64,000 nt of DNA from Winogradskyella eckloniae (GCF_013249045.1 NZ_JABRWP010000007.1:114807-178806); one strand, 5' to 3'; positions 44,802 through 54,381 are shown, counted from the stretch's first letter. Notes: generated by a model from the sequence alone, not told the origin. Program-made: numbers and translations.

Positions 44802-45830
44802 TTATTTAATCAATACGCTTTTGTATTTTGATAAGTTTTTAAGTACAATACCTGTACCTCTTACTACGGCTCTTAATGGATCTTCAGCAATATAAACTGG
44901 TAAATCTGTTTTCTGTGATAAACGTTTATCTAAACCTCTTAGCATAGAGCCTCCTCCAGCTAAATAAATACCTGTATTGTAAATGTCAGCCGCCAATTCT
45001 GGTGGTGTTTGTGATAATGTTTCCATTACAGAATCTTCAATACGTAAAATAGATTTATCTAAGGCTTTGGCAATTTCACGAAATGATATTTGAACCTGCT
45101 TAGGTTTACCTGTTAGTAAATCACGTCCTTGAACGCTCATATCTTCTGGAGGTAATTCTAAATCTTCTGTGGCCGCACCAATTTGAATTTTTATTTTTTC
45201 GGCAGTTCTATCACCAACATATAAGTTATGTTGCGTTCTCATGTAATAAATAATGTCGTTTGTAAATACATCACCAGCAACTTTTACAGATTTGTCACAA
45301 ACAATGCCACCAAGGGCAATCACTGCGATTTCGGTAGTACCACCACCTATATCTACAATCATATTTCCTTTAGGTTGCATAATATCTACACCAATACCAA
45401 TAGCTGCAGCCATTGGCTCATGAATTAGATAGACTTCTTTACCATTGACACGCTCACAAGATTCTTTTACTGCACGCATTTCAACCTCTGTAATTCCAGA
45501 TGGAATACAAACAACCATGCGCAAAGCCGGATTAAAGAATTTTTTCTTTAGTGCTGGTATGTTTTTTATAAACATACTAATCATTTGCTCTGACGCATCG
45601 AAATCTGCAATAACACCATCTTTTAAAGGACGAATTGTTTTAATGTTTTCGTGCGTTTTTCCTTGCATCATGTTGGCTTCTTTACCAACGGCTATGATTT
45701 TTCCGCTAATGCGGTCTCTTGCTACTATAGAAGGATTATCTACAACAACTTTGTCGTTGTGAATAATTAATGTGTTTGCTGTTCCTAAATCTATGGCTAT
45801 TTCTTCCGTTAGGAAATCAAAAAATCCCAT
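44802..45830 (-). CDS. mreB: rod-shape-determining protein MreB
   Basis: A 342-residue actin-like ATPase. Signatures are IAIDLGTANTLI (phosphate 1), VDIGGGTTEIAVIALGG (phosphate 2), LIHEPMAAAIGIG and GIYLAGGGSMLRGLD (adenosine). It forms membrane filaments that orient cell-wall elongation. It heads the mre/mrd operon. A 194-bp gap with the purH terminator separates it from purH. Confidence 0.96.
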   Translation of the reverse strand: MGFFDFLTEEIAIDLGTANTLIIHNDKVVVDNPSIVARDRISGKIIAVGKEANMMQGKTHENIKTIRPLKDGVIADFDASEQMISMFIKNIPALKKKFFNPALRMVVCIPSGITEVEMRAVKESCERVNGKEVYLIHEPMAAAIGIGVDIMQPKGNMIVDIGGGTTEIAVIALGGIVCDKSVKVAGDVFTNDIIYYMRTQHNLYVGDRTAEKIKIQIGAATEDLELPPEDMSVQGRDLLTGKPKQVQISFREIAKALDKSILRIEDSVMETLSQTPPELAADIYNTGIYLAGGGSMLRGLDKRLSQKTDLPVYIAEDPLRAVVRGTGIVLKNLSKYKSVLIK

Positions 45831-45985
45831 GTGCTATTCTTAAATTATTTGGGTTATTCTTGTCTTTATTTTAAGACTATCTGTAAAAGTAGTAAAATAT
45901 ACGTTATTTATACCGTTATAGATGTTTAAAGCCAGTTTTTTTTTCTTTGATTAATTGAAAGCTAAAAAATAAGTAAATAAGTTGG

Positions 45986-46016
45986 CTTTTGTACCGAAAT
46001 AATTTCGGTACAAAAG
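45986..46016 (-). terminator. terminator after purH
   Basis: CTTTTGTACCGAAAT / ATTTCGGTACAAAAG, a perfect 15-bp inverted repeat just downstream of the purH stop codon. The T tract on the minus strand is short. Confidence 0.75.
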
Positions 46017-46024
46017 CACTTAAT

Positions 46025-47554
46025 TTAGTGTTTAAAATGACGTGTTTCGGTAAAGACCATTGCTAAGTTATTGTCATTACAATAGTTAATACTTAATTCG
46101 TCTTTTATAGAGCCACCAGGCTGTATCACAGCAGTTATTCCAGCATTATCTGCTATTTCTACGCAATCTGGGAATGGGAAAAAAGCATCACTAGCCATAA
46201 CAGCACCTTTTAGCTCAAATTTAAAGGATTGTGCTTTGTGTATAGCTTGATTTAAAGCATCAACTCTACTGGTTTGTCCTGTACCACTTGCACATAACTG
46301 TTTGCCTTTTACAAGAACAATCGTGTTAGATTTTGTATGCTTACATATTTTTGAAGCAAATATTAAATCGTCTAGCTCTTCCGTAGTTGCTGTTTTGTTA
46401 GTTACAGGTTTTAAACCTTCAAGCGTATCTGTAACGTTATTTCTATCCTGAACTAAAACACCATTTAAACAACTTCTAACATTTGTTTTAGGCATTTCAA
46501 TATCCTTCAAAATTAAAAGAATTCTATTTTTCTTTCCTTTTAATATGTCTAAAGCTTCAGGAGAAAATGAAGGTGCGATAACCACTTCACAAAATAATTT
46601 ATGGATTTCTTCTGCCGTTGCTACGTCAATTTCAGAATTACTAATAAGAACACCACCAAAGGCAGAAACTGGGTCACCAGCTAAAGCATCTAAATAGGCT
46701 TGGTGCAGTGTGTCTCGTTGTGCTAAGCCACAAGCATTATTATGCTTTAATACGGCAAAAGTTGGAGCGTCGTTTTTAAATTCTAACATTAAGTTTACAG
46801 CGGCATCAACATCTAATAGATTATTGTAACTTAATTCTTTACCATGAAGTTTTGTGAAAATCTCATCAAAATCGCCAAAGAAGAATCCTTTTTGATGTGG
46901 ATTTTCGCCATATCTCAAGACTTTACCTTTAGTTTCAGAAATTTTTAATGAAGGGATTTCATGATTCTTATTGAAATAATTAAAAATTGCAGAATCATAA
47001 TGAGAGGAAACATTAAATGCCTTTGCGGCAAATTGTTTTCTGTCGTCCTCAGAGGTTTCTCCGTTTTTAGATTCTAATAAGTCTAAAAATTCTGCATAAT
47101 CGTCTACAGAAGATACACAAGTTACATCTGCATAATTTTTAGCTGCGGCTCTAATTAAAGAAATTCCTCCAATATCAATTTTTTCTATAATATCTTGGTT
47201 ACTTGCACCAGATGCTACGGTTTTTTCAAAAGGATATAAATCCACAATAACGACATCAATTTGTGGGATGTCAAATTCTTTTAATTCAGCAACATCTCCA
47301 TCGTGGTTTTGACGATTTAAAATGCCACCAAAAACTTTAGGGTGTAATGTTTTTACTCGGCCACCAAGTATAGAAGGGTATGACGTAACGTCTTCTACAG
47401 GTACGACATTAATACCAAGGTCCTTAATAAATTTTTCAGTACCTCCTGTAGAATAAATGGTAACGTTAAGGTCATTTAATTTTTTTACAATTGGTTCTAA
47501 TCCATCCTTACTAAATACAGAAATTAGTGCTGATGAAATGGTTTTGTTGCTCAT
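46025..47554 (-). CDS. purH: bifunctional AICAR formyltransferase / IMP cyclohydrolase
   Basis: A 509-residue enzyme. The IMP cyclohydrolase domain is at the N-terminus (SALISVFSKDGLEPIVKKL, STGGTEKFI, GGRVKTLHPKVFGGIL). The AICAR formyltransferase domain follows (LRYGENPHQKGFF, VLKHNNACGLA, SAFGGVLISN, SDAFFPFPD). It carries out the last two steps of IMP synthesis. ATG at 47554 is chosen because the earlier ATG at 47599 lies upstream of the -7 box at 47581. Confidence 0.95.
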   Translation of the reverse strand: MSNKTISSALISVFSKDGLEPIVKKLNDLNVTIYSTGGTEKFIKDLGINVVPVEDVTSYPSILGGRVKTLHPKVFGGILNRQNHDGDVAELKEFDIPQIDVVIVDLYPFEKTVASGASNQDIIEKIDIGGISLIRAAAKNYADVTCVSSVDDYAEFLDLLESKNGETSEDDRKQFAAKAFNVSSHYDSAIFNYFNKNHEIPSLKISETKGKVLRYGENPHQKGFFFGDFDEIFTKLHGKELSYNNLLDVDAAVNLMLEFKNDAPTFAVLKHNNACGLAQRDTLHQAYLDALAGDPVSAFGGVLISNSEIDVATAEEIHKLFCEVVIAPSFSPEALDILKGKKNRILLILKDIEMPKTNVRSCLNGVLVQDRNNVTDTLEGLKPVTNKTATTEELDDLIFASKICKHTKSNTIVLVKGKQLCASGTGQTSRVDALNQAIHKAQSFKFELKGAVMASDAFFPFPDCVEIADNAGITAVIQPGGSIKDELSINYCNDNNLAMVFTETRHFKH

Positions 47555-47580
47555 AATGTTGTGTTGTGTTTTAGATGTGG

Positions 47581-47588
47581 CAAAAATA
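47581..47588 (-). promoter_or_regulatory. -7 box (TATTTTTG) of purH
   Basis: Minus-strand match to TAnnTTTG, 27-34 bp upstream of the ATG at 47554. It rules out the longer purH reading frame. Confidence 0.55.
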
Positions 47589-47698
47589 CGTATATTCAAA
47601 AAGAAAAACTTAGTAGAAAATGTAGTTTCTTTAAGTTTTTTGTAACAATAAATTGTTGAAAACGTCCTATCTTTAAAATGTTATAAAACAACCCTTGC

Positions 47699-48952
47699 AT
47701 GCTGGTCTATTTTCGTTTATTAAAAGAGAGTTTTTCGTTTGCTATTAATGCCCTTAGAAATAATAAACTCCGAACGTTTTTATCGCTTTTAGGTGTTACG
47801 GTTGGTATCTTTTCAATTATAGCCGTTTTGGCAGCAGTAGACTCTTTAGATAAAACAATTACATCGCAATTAAGTTCGTTAGATAGTAACACCATGTACG
47901 TAGTTAACCGATCTTTTGGGCCTACAAATGTACCGCGTTGGCAACGAGAATCTTTTGATCCTATTTCTTTTAACGAGTATAAAAGTTTAAAATCGTCTCT
48001 ATTTGATGCAGAGCATGTGGCATTTCAATTAGGTGTAAAGCCTGAAAACATTAGATACGAATCGGAATTGGTCAGTGGTGTAAATACTGTGGTGGTCTCG
48101 CATGAGTTTACGGATATTCAAGTTTTAGAATTTGAAAAAGGCCGATTTTTTAATGAATCAGAATCCAATTCTGGACGTTCGGTAGTGGTTATTGGTGCTC
48201 AAATTGCTAAATCGCTTTTTGGAGAATTTGAACCTATTGGTAAAAAGGTGCGCATTTATGGTCAAAAGTTTACGGTAATTGGTGTGGTTAAAAAAGAAGG
48301 TTCTGGTTTATTGGGAGACAGTAATGATGTTTCGGTTTTTTTACCTGCTAATTTTGTGAGAAATAAATTTGGTGATAATAATCCTAACAATATGCATATT
48401 GTGATTATAAAACCCAAAAAAGATGTGGATATTGATGGGTTAAAGGCTGAAATATCTCAAATTTTAAGAAATAAACGCGGTATAAAACCAAATGAAATAG
48501 ATACGTTTTTTGTAAACATCATTGCAGGCTTACAAGGTGCTATTGACGAAATGCTCGGCATGTTAAACCTAATTGGTTGGGTTATCAGTGGCTTTTCTCT
48601 CTTAGTTGGAGGTTTTGGTATTGCAAATATTATGTTTGTTAGCGTTAAGGAACGTACTAATCTTATAGGTATTCAGAAATCGCTTGGTGCTAAAAACAAG
48701 TTTATTCTGTTTCAGTTTTTGTTTGAAGCTGTCATTCTTGCAGTTGTCGGTGGACTTGTAGGTCTGTTCTTTGTGTATATTGGTACCCTTATTGGTAATC
48801 ACTTTGCAGAAGATTTTGAATTTGTGTTATCACCTCAAAATATGTCACTCGGTTTCTTTATCTCTTCATTAATTGGATTAATTTCTGGTGTGATACCAGC
48901 TTTAAGAGCATCGCGTTTAGATCCGGTTGAAGCTATACGAACAGGAATGTAA
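47699..48952 (+). CDS. ABC transporter permease of the MacB/FtsX type
   Basis: A 417-residue protein. The first membrane helix is at about 28-48 (LRTFLSLLGVTVGIFSIIAVLAAV). A large periplasmic MacB-like domain spans about 50-285, then three C-terminal helices (FtsX domain, about 292-410) with RTNLIGIQKSLGAKN and a closing ALRASRLDPVEAIRTG. No ATPase gene adjoins, so it must share one encoded elsewhere. Substrate unknown; lipoproteins or peptides are usual. Confidence 0.9.
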   Translation: MLVYFRLLKESFSFAINALRNNKLRTFLSLLGVTVGIFSIIAVLAAVDSLDKTITSQLSSLDSNTMYVVNRSFGPTNVPRWQRESFDPISFNEYKSLKSSLFDAEHVAFQLGVKPENIRYESELVSGVNTVVVSHEFTDIQVLEFEKGRFFNESESNSGRSVVVIGAQIAKSLFGEFEPIGKKVRIYGQKFTVIGVVKKEGSGLLGDSNDVSVFLPANFVRNKFGDNNPNNMHIVIIKPKKDVDIDGLKAEISQILRNKRGIKPNEIDTFFVNIIAGLQGAIDEMLGMLNLIGWVISGFSLLVGGFGIANIMFVSVKERTNLIGIQKSLGAKNKFILFQFLFEAVILAVVGGLVGLFFVYIGTLIGNHFAEDFEFVLSPQNMSLGFFISSLIGLISGVIPALRASRLDPVEAIRTGM

Positions 48953-48982
48953 ACCCAACAAAAAGGTAGTTACTGTAAAAAA

Positions 48983-49441
48983 TTATGGTAAGATAGTAGC
49001 GACTTTAGCGCATACAAATTCTAAAAATTGCTCGTCAGCTGATGTAAAAGGATCTGGCGTGTTTGAGTCTATATCTATTTGGCCAATATTTTCATTGTTT
49101 ACAAAAATAGGTATTACAATTTCTGCCTTCACATTAATACTACAAGCGATGTAATTGTCTTGGGCAGCCACATCCGGAACAACAAAATTTTCATTACTTA
49201 CTGCAACTTGGCCACAAATGCCTTTGCCAAATGGAATGATCGTATGGTCTGTTGGCTTACCAACATAAGGTCCTAATTTCAATTCGTTTTTGGTGCCATT
49301 TTTAAAATAAAAGCCTACCCAATTATAGTAAGAAACATTGGTTTCTAATGTTTCACATATTAATAGAAGGCGTTCTGAAACACTCAGATTACTTTGCGCT
49401 ATTATGCTTTCTATTGTAGGTTTTAGTAATTGTAAATCCAT
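48983..49441 (-). CDS. GAF-domain protein, free methionine-R-sulfoxide reductase-like
   Basis: A 152-residue single GAF domain laid out like fRMsr: YNWVGFYF, a GKPTDHTIIPFGKGICGQ loop, DNYIACS, EIVIPI and IGQIDIDS. C76 and C100 correspond by eye to E. coli C94 and C118, the latter catalytic. The cysteine matching E. coli C84 is replaced by H66. It may still reduce free methionine-R-sulfoxide by another thiol route, or have lost that activity. It is convergent with the ABC permease gene. Confidence 0.82.
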   Translation of the reverse strand: MDLQLLKPTIESIIAQSNLSVSERLLLICETLETNVSYYNWVGFYFKNGTKNELKLGPYVGKPTDHTIIPFGKGICGQVAVSNENFVVPDVAAQDNYIACSINVKAEIVIPIFVNNENIGQIDIDSNTPDPFTSADEQFLEFVCAKVATILP

Positions 49442-49532
49442 AATTGAAAAAAAACTTTTGGTAAAAGTATCTAAAATGGACTATTTTGAAATACTGTTTT
49501 TATAAATTTAACAACTAATTAATACTACCGAA

Positions 49533-50084
49533 TTGAAGTTACTTTTAATAAAATATAAATCAGTAATTCGCTTTATTGTCACTTTTCTAGGTGTATATGC
49601 TATATTGTCTGTAGGATATCATATCTATTTGAATGCGTCGGACGGTTCAATTTACTATCCAGATTATCTTACACATTTAGTGGCAAATCAAACGAATGAT
49701 GTCTTAAATAGCTTAAGCTATACGACAGAGATTTTACCACATCCTGATGAAGCTTCCCTTAAAATCATTATAAATGGAAAATATGTAGCACGTGTTATAG
49801 AAGGATGTAATGCTATAAGTGTCATAATTTTATTTTTATCTTTTATAATCGCATTTGCAGGTAAATTTAAATCGACTTTATTATTTGGCTTAGCAGGTAG
49901 TATTATTATTTATGTGTTTAATTTAATCCGAATTGTGATTTTATCAATTGGGCTTTATCATTATCCTTGGCGAAAAGAAATATTGCATACGGTTATTTTC
50001 CCCATGTTAATTTATGGAACTGTATTTATATTATGGATGGTTTGGGTGAATCGGTTTTCTAAACAATTACATTCTAATGCATAG
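49533..50084 (+). CDS. xrtF: exosortase family protein XrtF
   Basis: A 183-residue membrane protein with five to six helices and the exosortase catalytic triad: C92 in VIEGCNAIS, R133 in FNLIRIV and H152 in EILHTVIF. Exosortases process proteins bearing a C-terminal tripartite sorting tail, in this lineage often linked to surface or exopolysaccharide export. Start is TTG at 49533. It overlaps the next gene, its usual companion, by 8 bp. Confidence 0.9.
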   Translation: MKLLLIKYKSVIRFIVTFLGVYAILSVGYHIYLNASDGSIYYPDYLTHLVANQTNDVLNSLSYTTEILPHPDEASLKIIINGKYVARVIEGCNAISVIILFLSFIIAFAGKFKSTLLFGLAGSIIIYVFNLIRIVILSIGLYHYPWRKEILHTVIFPMLIYGTVFILWMVWVNRFSKQLHSNA

Positions 50085-50505
50085 ACTTGTCACTTATTTA
50101 TTAGTTGGTGTGCTTTTACTGTTCTTAGTATTAATAAGAGCCTACGAAAATGTGTTGTTTTACGATCCTTATTTAACTTTTTTTGAAAACGATTATTTAT
50201 ATATAGACAGTCCAAGGAGAGAAGTCGCCAAATTGGTGTTATTTACAACATTGAGATTTGTGTTAAATACCCTTATTTCTTTGGGTGTTTTATACCTTGT
50301 ATTTAGGGATAAGAGCATTGTTAAGTTTTCTGTTATTGTTTATGTCGTTGTATATATATTATTGTTAATTCCGTTTCTGTATTTTGTCATCAACCCTAAG
50401 CAAGAAGATTATTACTTGTTTTTTAATGTAAGGCGCTTTTTAATTCAGCCCATAGGTCTAATTTTATTATTGCCAGCGTTTTATTATTATAAACTGAAGC
50501 GTTAA
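50077..50505 (+). CDS. exosortase F system-associated membrane protein
   Basis: A 142-residue protein with about four membrane helices. The YENVLFYDPYLTFFENDY segment after helix 1 and the closing FFNVRRFLIQPIGLILLLPAFYYYKLKR match the small protein that accompanies XrtF in Flavobacteriaceae. It starts inside the xrtF 3' end (8-bp overlap). Its role in sorting is unknown. Confidence 0.88.
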   Translation: MHRLVTYLLVGVLLLFLVLIRAYENVLFYDPYLTFFENDYLYIDSPRREVAKLVLFTTLRFVLNTLISLGVLYLVFRDKSIVKFSVIVYVVVYILLLIPFLYFVINPKQEDYYLFFNVRRFLIQPIGLILLLPAFYYYKLKR

Positions 50506-50555
50506 TAGTTTTATAAATCATTTATCATTTTTTAGGAATTTTGTAAATTTGCACT

Positions 50556-50969
50556 GTGAATTTTTCAATTGCACATAAAACTTTTTCAGTCACATTATCA
50601 TTCTTGGTATTGGTGTCGTCTTTATCATTAACTATTGAGAAGCATTTTTGTGGAGAAACTTTAGTGGATGTTGCTATTTTTTCGGACATAGAAAAGTGTG
50701 CAGATGATGTTGTAAAAACAGATGCAACTTCTGTAGTGAAAAAGACATGCTGTAAGGATGAGATTGATGTTATTGCTGGTTTGTCTGAAATTACGATAAA
50801 TTCGTTTGAAGATTTAGATAGTATTCACCAGCAGATCTTATTTGCCTATAGTTATTCATATATCAGTCTTTTTGAGGGTTTACCAAAATTAATTATCCCT
50901 CATGAAGCGTATACACCTCCTAAACTCATCAAAGACATACAGGTTTTAGATGAAACTTATCTAATTTGA
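50556..50969 (+). CDS. HYC_CC_PP-type small exported protein
   Basis: A 137-residue protein starting at GTG. A hydrophobic segment (about 9-27) leads straight to H30-F-C32, then C48, C65-C66 and a YTPPKL motif near residue 120. These are the H-[YF]-C, CC and PP features that name the family in Bacteroidota. The genes are found next to TonB receptors and HMA proteins, as here, and the cysteines suggest metal binding. It starts 50 bp after the XrtF pair but probably belongs to the downstream locus. Confidence 0.82.
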   Translation: MNFSIAHKTFSVTLSFLVLVSSLSLTIEKHFCGETLVDVAIFSDIEKCADDVVKTDATSVVKKTCCKDEIDVIAGLSEITINSFEDLDSIHQQILFAYSYSYISLFEGLPKLIIPHEAYTPPKLIKDIQVLDETYLI

Positions 50970-51045
50970 TTATAGATACATTCACTTTGTAAAAAAAGGA
51001 TGCACGCATTGTTTAGTGCATATGTTATATCTATAAATCAAGTAA

Positions 51046-53283
51046 ATGAAAAAATATTTAATATTTAATTTTATGATTTTGTCGTTGGTGTTATCAGCAC
51101 AAGATCAATTAAAGGGCATCGTTACAGAATTTAGTACAGGAAAAGAAATGCCTTTGCCAGGCGCTAATATCTATTGGTTAGGATCTACAATAGGAACTAT
51201 AACCTCGGAAGATGGAACGTTTGCGTTACCATATAAATTTTCATACAATAAATTAGTAATTAGTTATGTAGGATTTAAGACCGATACCCTAACCATTAAC
51301 GACAACAAATACATAACACACGTTATGCAGGTTAGTGATGAGTTAGATGCTGTAGAATTAAAAATACGTCAACAAGCCACTCAAAAATCCTATCTAAAAG
51401 CCACTAATACGTTTACAGTAACCAGTGCAGAGTTGTTAAAAGCTGCGTGCTGTAACTTGGCAGAAAGTTTTGAAACCAATCCATCGATAGATGTTAATTT
51501 TGCAGATGCTGTTTCAGGCACAAAGCAGATTAAAATGTTGGGATTAAACTCACCTTATATATTAATTGCAACAGAAAATATACCTACAATAAGAGGTGCT
51601 TCGCAAGCCTATGGATTGAGTTTTATACCAGGAACTTGGGTTGAAAGTATTCAAATAACCAAAGGGACAGGTAGTGTTGTTAATGGTTTTGAGAGTATTG
51701 CAGGTCAAATAAACGCAGAGCTAGTAAAACCAACCACAGATGATACATTGTTTGTAAACCTGTATGGTGCTTCTAGTGAGCGTATAGAACTTAATACACA
51801 TGTTAATACTAAAGTTACAGATAAATGGAGTACAGGATTGTACCTTCATGGCAATACACATCAGCAAAAACACGACGTCAACGATGATGGGTTTTTAGAT
51901 ATGCCAATGTACAATCAAATTAACGTTATGAACCGTTGGCAATATACGAACCTAGAAAAAGGCTTAGTGAGTTTTATAAATTTAAGATATTTAAATGATG
52001 AAAAACAAGGCGGTCAATTAAATTTTAATCCAGAAACGGATAAAGGCACAACAAATTTTTGGGGCAGTGAAATACAAACGGAACGCTTCGAAATTTCAAC
52101 AAAATTAGGGTATGTAGATCCAGAACTTCCGTATAAAAGTTTAGGGTTTCAAACGTCCTTTAGTCATCATAACCAAGATTCTTATTTTGGGTTAAACCAG
52201 TATGATATTCAGCACAATAGTTTCTATTCTAATTTGGTGTATAATACTATTATTTCAGATTCGCGCCATAAAGTAAAAACAGGATTGAGTTTTACTTACG
52301 ATCACTATGATGAGGTCGTAAATACAGATTTATACGAGCGAACTGAAAATTCTATTGGTGGTTTTTTTGAGTATGCTTATGATAACTTAGACAAGTTAAC
52401 TTTAACAGCTGGTGTAAGAGTAGACCAGCACAATAGATTAGGCCTGTTTCTTACACCACGTTTGCATGTGCGCTACACACCTTGGGAAAAATCCGCGTTG
52501 CGTTTTTCAGTAGGTAGAGGTAAGCGTAGTGCTAATATTTTTGCTGAAAACCAAAATATGTTTTCGAGCTCTAGGCAAATTAATATATTAAATTCTGGAG
52601 GAAAAGTATATGGATTAGATCCGGAAATTGCCTGGAATTATGGTTTAAGTTTTTTACAAGGGTTTAATTTATTTGATAGAAAAGGCGATATCACATTAGA
52701 TTTTTATAAAACCGATTTTCAAAATCAAGTGGTCGTCGATTGGGAAAATCCATATGAAGTCAACTTCTATAATTTAGATGGCGAGAGCTATGCCAATAGT
52801 TTTCAGGTAGAATTAAATTATAATGTGTTTGAAGGATTTGATCTTAGAACGGCTTATAAATATTATGATATAAAAACTGAGTATAATTCGGGTAAGCTTG
52901 AAAAACCCTTAATTCCAAAACATCGTTTATTTGCCAACACTTCATACGAAACCGAAATGTCTAAAGAAGGGTCTCAATGGAAATTTGATGCCACCTTTAA
53001 TTGGTTAAGTGCACAACGATTTTCTAGTACAACGTTAAGTCCATTAGCGTATCAATTGCCTGAAGAAACGCCAACCTTGTCCACAGTAAATTTACAAGTT
53101 ACAAAAGTGTTTTCTCCAAAATTTGAAGTATATTTAGGAGGCGAAAATGTAACAAATGTAAGGCAAGATGATCCCATAATTAGTGCAGATAATCCATTTG
53201 GCTCTAATTTTGATAGTAACTTTGTATATGGTCCAATTTTTGGAAGTATGTATTATGCAGGATTACGATTTAGAATAAAGTAA
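51046..53283 (+). CDS. TonB-dependent outer-membrane receptor
   Basis: A 745-residue protein. The signal peptide ends near LSAQ (18). A carboxypeptidase-regulatory-like domain (about 22-105) precedes the plug (about 120-230; LLKAACCNLAESFETNPSIDV, GLNSPYILI) and the 22-strand barrel. It ends in an aromatic-rich FRIK. The Cys pair C135-C136 at the plug entrance is unusual for a sugar or siderophore receptor. Its HMA and HYC_CC_PP neighbours suggest a metal such as copper as cargo (inference). No SusD-like partner. Confidence 0.9.
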   Translation: MKKYLIFNFMILSLVLSAQDQLKGIVTEFSTGKEMPLPGANIYWLGSTIGTITSEDGTFALPYKFSYNKLVISYVGFKTDTLTINDNKYITHVMQVSDELDAVELKIRQQATQKSYLKATNTFTVTSAELLKAACCNLAESFETNPSIDVNFADAVSGTKQIKMLGLNSPYILIATENIPTIRGASQAYGLSFIPGTWVESIQITKGTGSVVNGFESIAGQINAELVKPTTDDTLFVNLYGASSERIELNTHVNTKVTDKWSTGLYLHGNTHQQKHDVNDDGFLDMPMYNQINVMNRWQYTNLEKGLVSFINLRYLNDEKQGGQLNFNPETDKGTTNFWGSEIQTERFEISTKLGYVDPELPYKSLGFQTSFSHHNQDSYFGLNQYDIQHNSFYSNLVYNTIISDSRHKVKTGLSFTYDHYDEVVNTDLYERTENSIGGFFEYAYDNLDKLTLTAGVRVDQHNRLGLFLTPRLHVRYTPWEKSALRFSVGRGKRSANIFAENQNMFSSSRQINILNSGGKVYGLDPEIAWNYGLSFLQGFNLFDRKGDITLDFYKTDFQNQVVVDWENPYEVNFYNLDGESYANSFQVELNYNVFEGFDLRTAYKYYDIKTEYNSGKLEKPLIPKHRLFANTSYETEMSKEGSQWKFDATFNWLSAQRFSSTTLSPLAYQLPEETPTLSTVNLQVTKVFSPKFEVYLGGENVTNVRQDDPIISADNPFGSNFDSNFVYGPIFGSMYYAGLRFRIK

Positions 53284-53366
53284 TCCGTTCCTTAAAACGG
53301 TTGAAATTAATTAAGTAACGAGAAAATAAAACATTAAAATCTGAAGAGATTAAAATTAAAAACAAT

Positions 53367-53753
53367 ATGAAAAAAGTAATAGTATTCCTTTCATTAATAG
53401 TAACCACAGTGGCATTTGCACAAAATAAAAATGCTAAGGTAAGTATGGAAGTAGATGGTGTTTGCGGTATGTGTAAAGAACGTATAGAAAAAGCAGCAAT
53501 ACGAACAAAAGGCGTAAAGTCTGCCGTTTGGAATGTAGATACACATGAGTTAAAACTCATTATTGATGAACGCAAAACCGATGTCAAAACAATTGCAAAA
53601 AATGTTGCAGCTGTTGGCCATGATACAAAAGAAATAAAAGCTACAGATGAGCAATACAACACTGTACATCCATGTTGTAGATACAGAGATGAAACTGTTT
53701 TAAAAGATCATGAACCTAAAGAAGACGCAAAACATAAATCTAAAGAAAACTAA
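53367..53753 (+). CDS. exported heavy-metal-associated (HMA) domain protein
   Basis: A 128-residue protein with a signal peptide (ends near AFAQ, 19) and one HMA ferredoxin-like domain (about 24-92). The metal motif is GVCGMCKER with C33 and C36. The C-terminal tail has HPCCRYRDE and a charged run (HEPKEDAKHKSKEN), possibly a second metal site. It would bind a soft metal ion in the periplasm and hand it to or from the receptor encoded upstream. Confidence 0.9.
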   Translation: MKKVIVFLSLIVTTVAFAQNKNAKVSMEVDGVCGMCKERIEKAAIRTKGVKSAVWNVDTHELKLIIDERKTDVKTIAKNVAAVGHDTKEIKATDEQYNTVHPCCRYRDETVLKDHEPKEDAKHKSKEN

Positions 53754-53769
53754 AACCAAAACGTTGAAA

Positions 53770-54381
53770 ATGAAGTATAATTTATTGTTATTAATGCTAT
53801 TATGCATAGCCACGACCGTTAATGCACAGAAAGATTACGTTATTACTATTGATGGGAAATCGTATGACATGGCCTTAGATGGTAACCAAGAAGTAAAAAT
53901 TAAAGGTAAATTATATAACATTGGTTTAAAGAAAAAAGATACGCTGCTGTTGGATGATGCGTATTTTGAAATGAAATACACCAAAGATCACGAAGTATCT
54001 CGAGTAGATATAGACTCAGATATAGAGCAAATTATGTTAATGACAGCAGGAGGATCTGGATTAATAATTCAAAAATACGGGTCGTTTAATCCTACAATGC
54101 TGCAAGAAATGATGCTCAATGAGGTCACTAAGGAGAGTGTAAGTTATGGCTATGAGTTAAAACGTGAAGATTATGAAAAAGAATTGTCGTCTGGCGAAAC
54201 GGTAAATATTTTAAAAGCTGTTTTAACGTATAAAGGAGAAACCGAAGTCTATGAAGTCATGGCACAAGGAAAAAAAGATGAAGGTATCATTGTGATGACC
54301 ATGAATATGAATATGGGTGTAAAAGATGGCGGAGAAGATATGATACAGCTCATGTGGAATTCATTAAAAATTAAAGCCTAA
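53770..54381 (+). CDS. exported hypothetical protein
   Basis: A 203-residue protein starting at ATG 53770 (MKYNLLLLMLLCIATTVNAQ, a clean signal peptide). The longer frame from 53710 only reads the end of the HMA gene out of phase. The mature part is beta-rich: DYVITIDGKSYDMALDGNQEVKIKGK, a GLKKKDTLLLDD strand and a methionine-rich MTMNMNMGVKDGGEDM near the end. Methionine-rich strings can bind copper, which would fit the locus. No family recognised. A terminator follows. Confidence 0.75.
   Translation: MKYNLLLLMLLCIATTVNAQKDYVITIDGKSYDMALDGNQEVKIKGKLYNIGLKKKDTLLLDDAYFEMKYTKDHEVSRVDIDSDIEQIMLMTAGGSGLIIQKYGSFNPTMLQEMMLNEVTKESVSYGYELKREDYEKELSSGETVNILKAVLTYKGETEVYEVMAQGKKDEGIIVMTMNMNMGVKDGGEDMIQLMWNSLKIKA

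Noticed and set aside
47555..47599. ATG at 47599 for purH
   Set aside because: It is upstream of the -7 box at 47581, and the extra residues have no counterpart in PurH.
53710..53769. An N-terminal extension of the exported protein that overlaps the HMA gene
   Set aside because: It reads the lysine-rich end of the HMA gene out of phase (LKKTQNINLKK). The ATG at 53770 starts a clean signal peptide.
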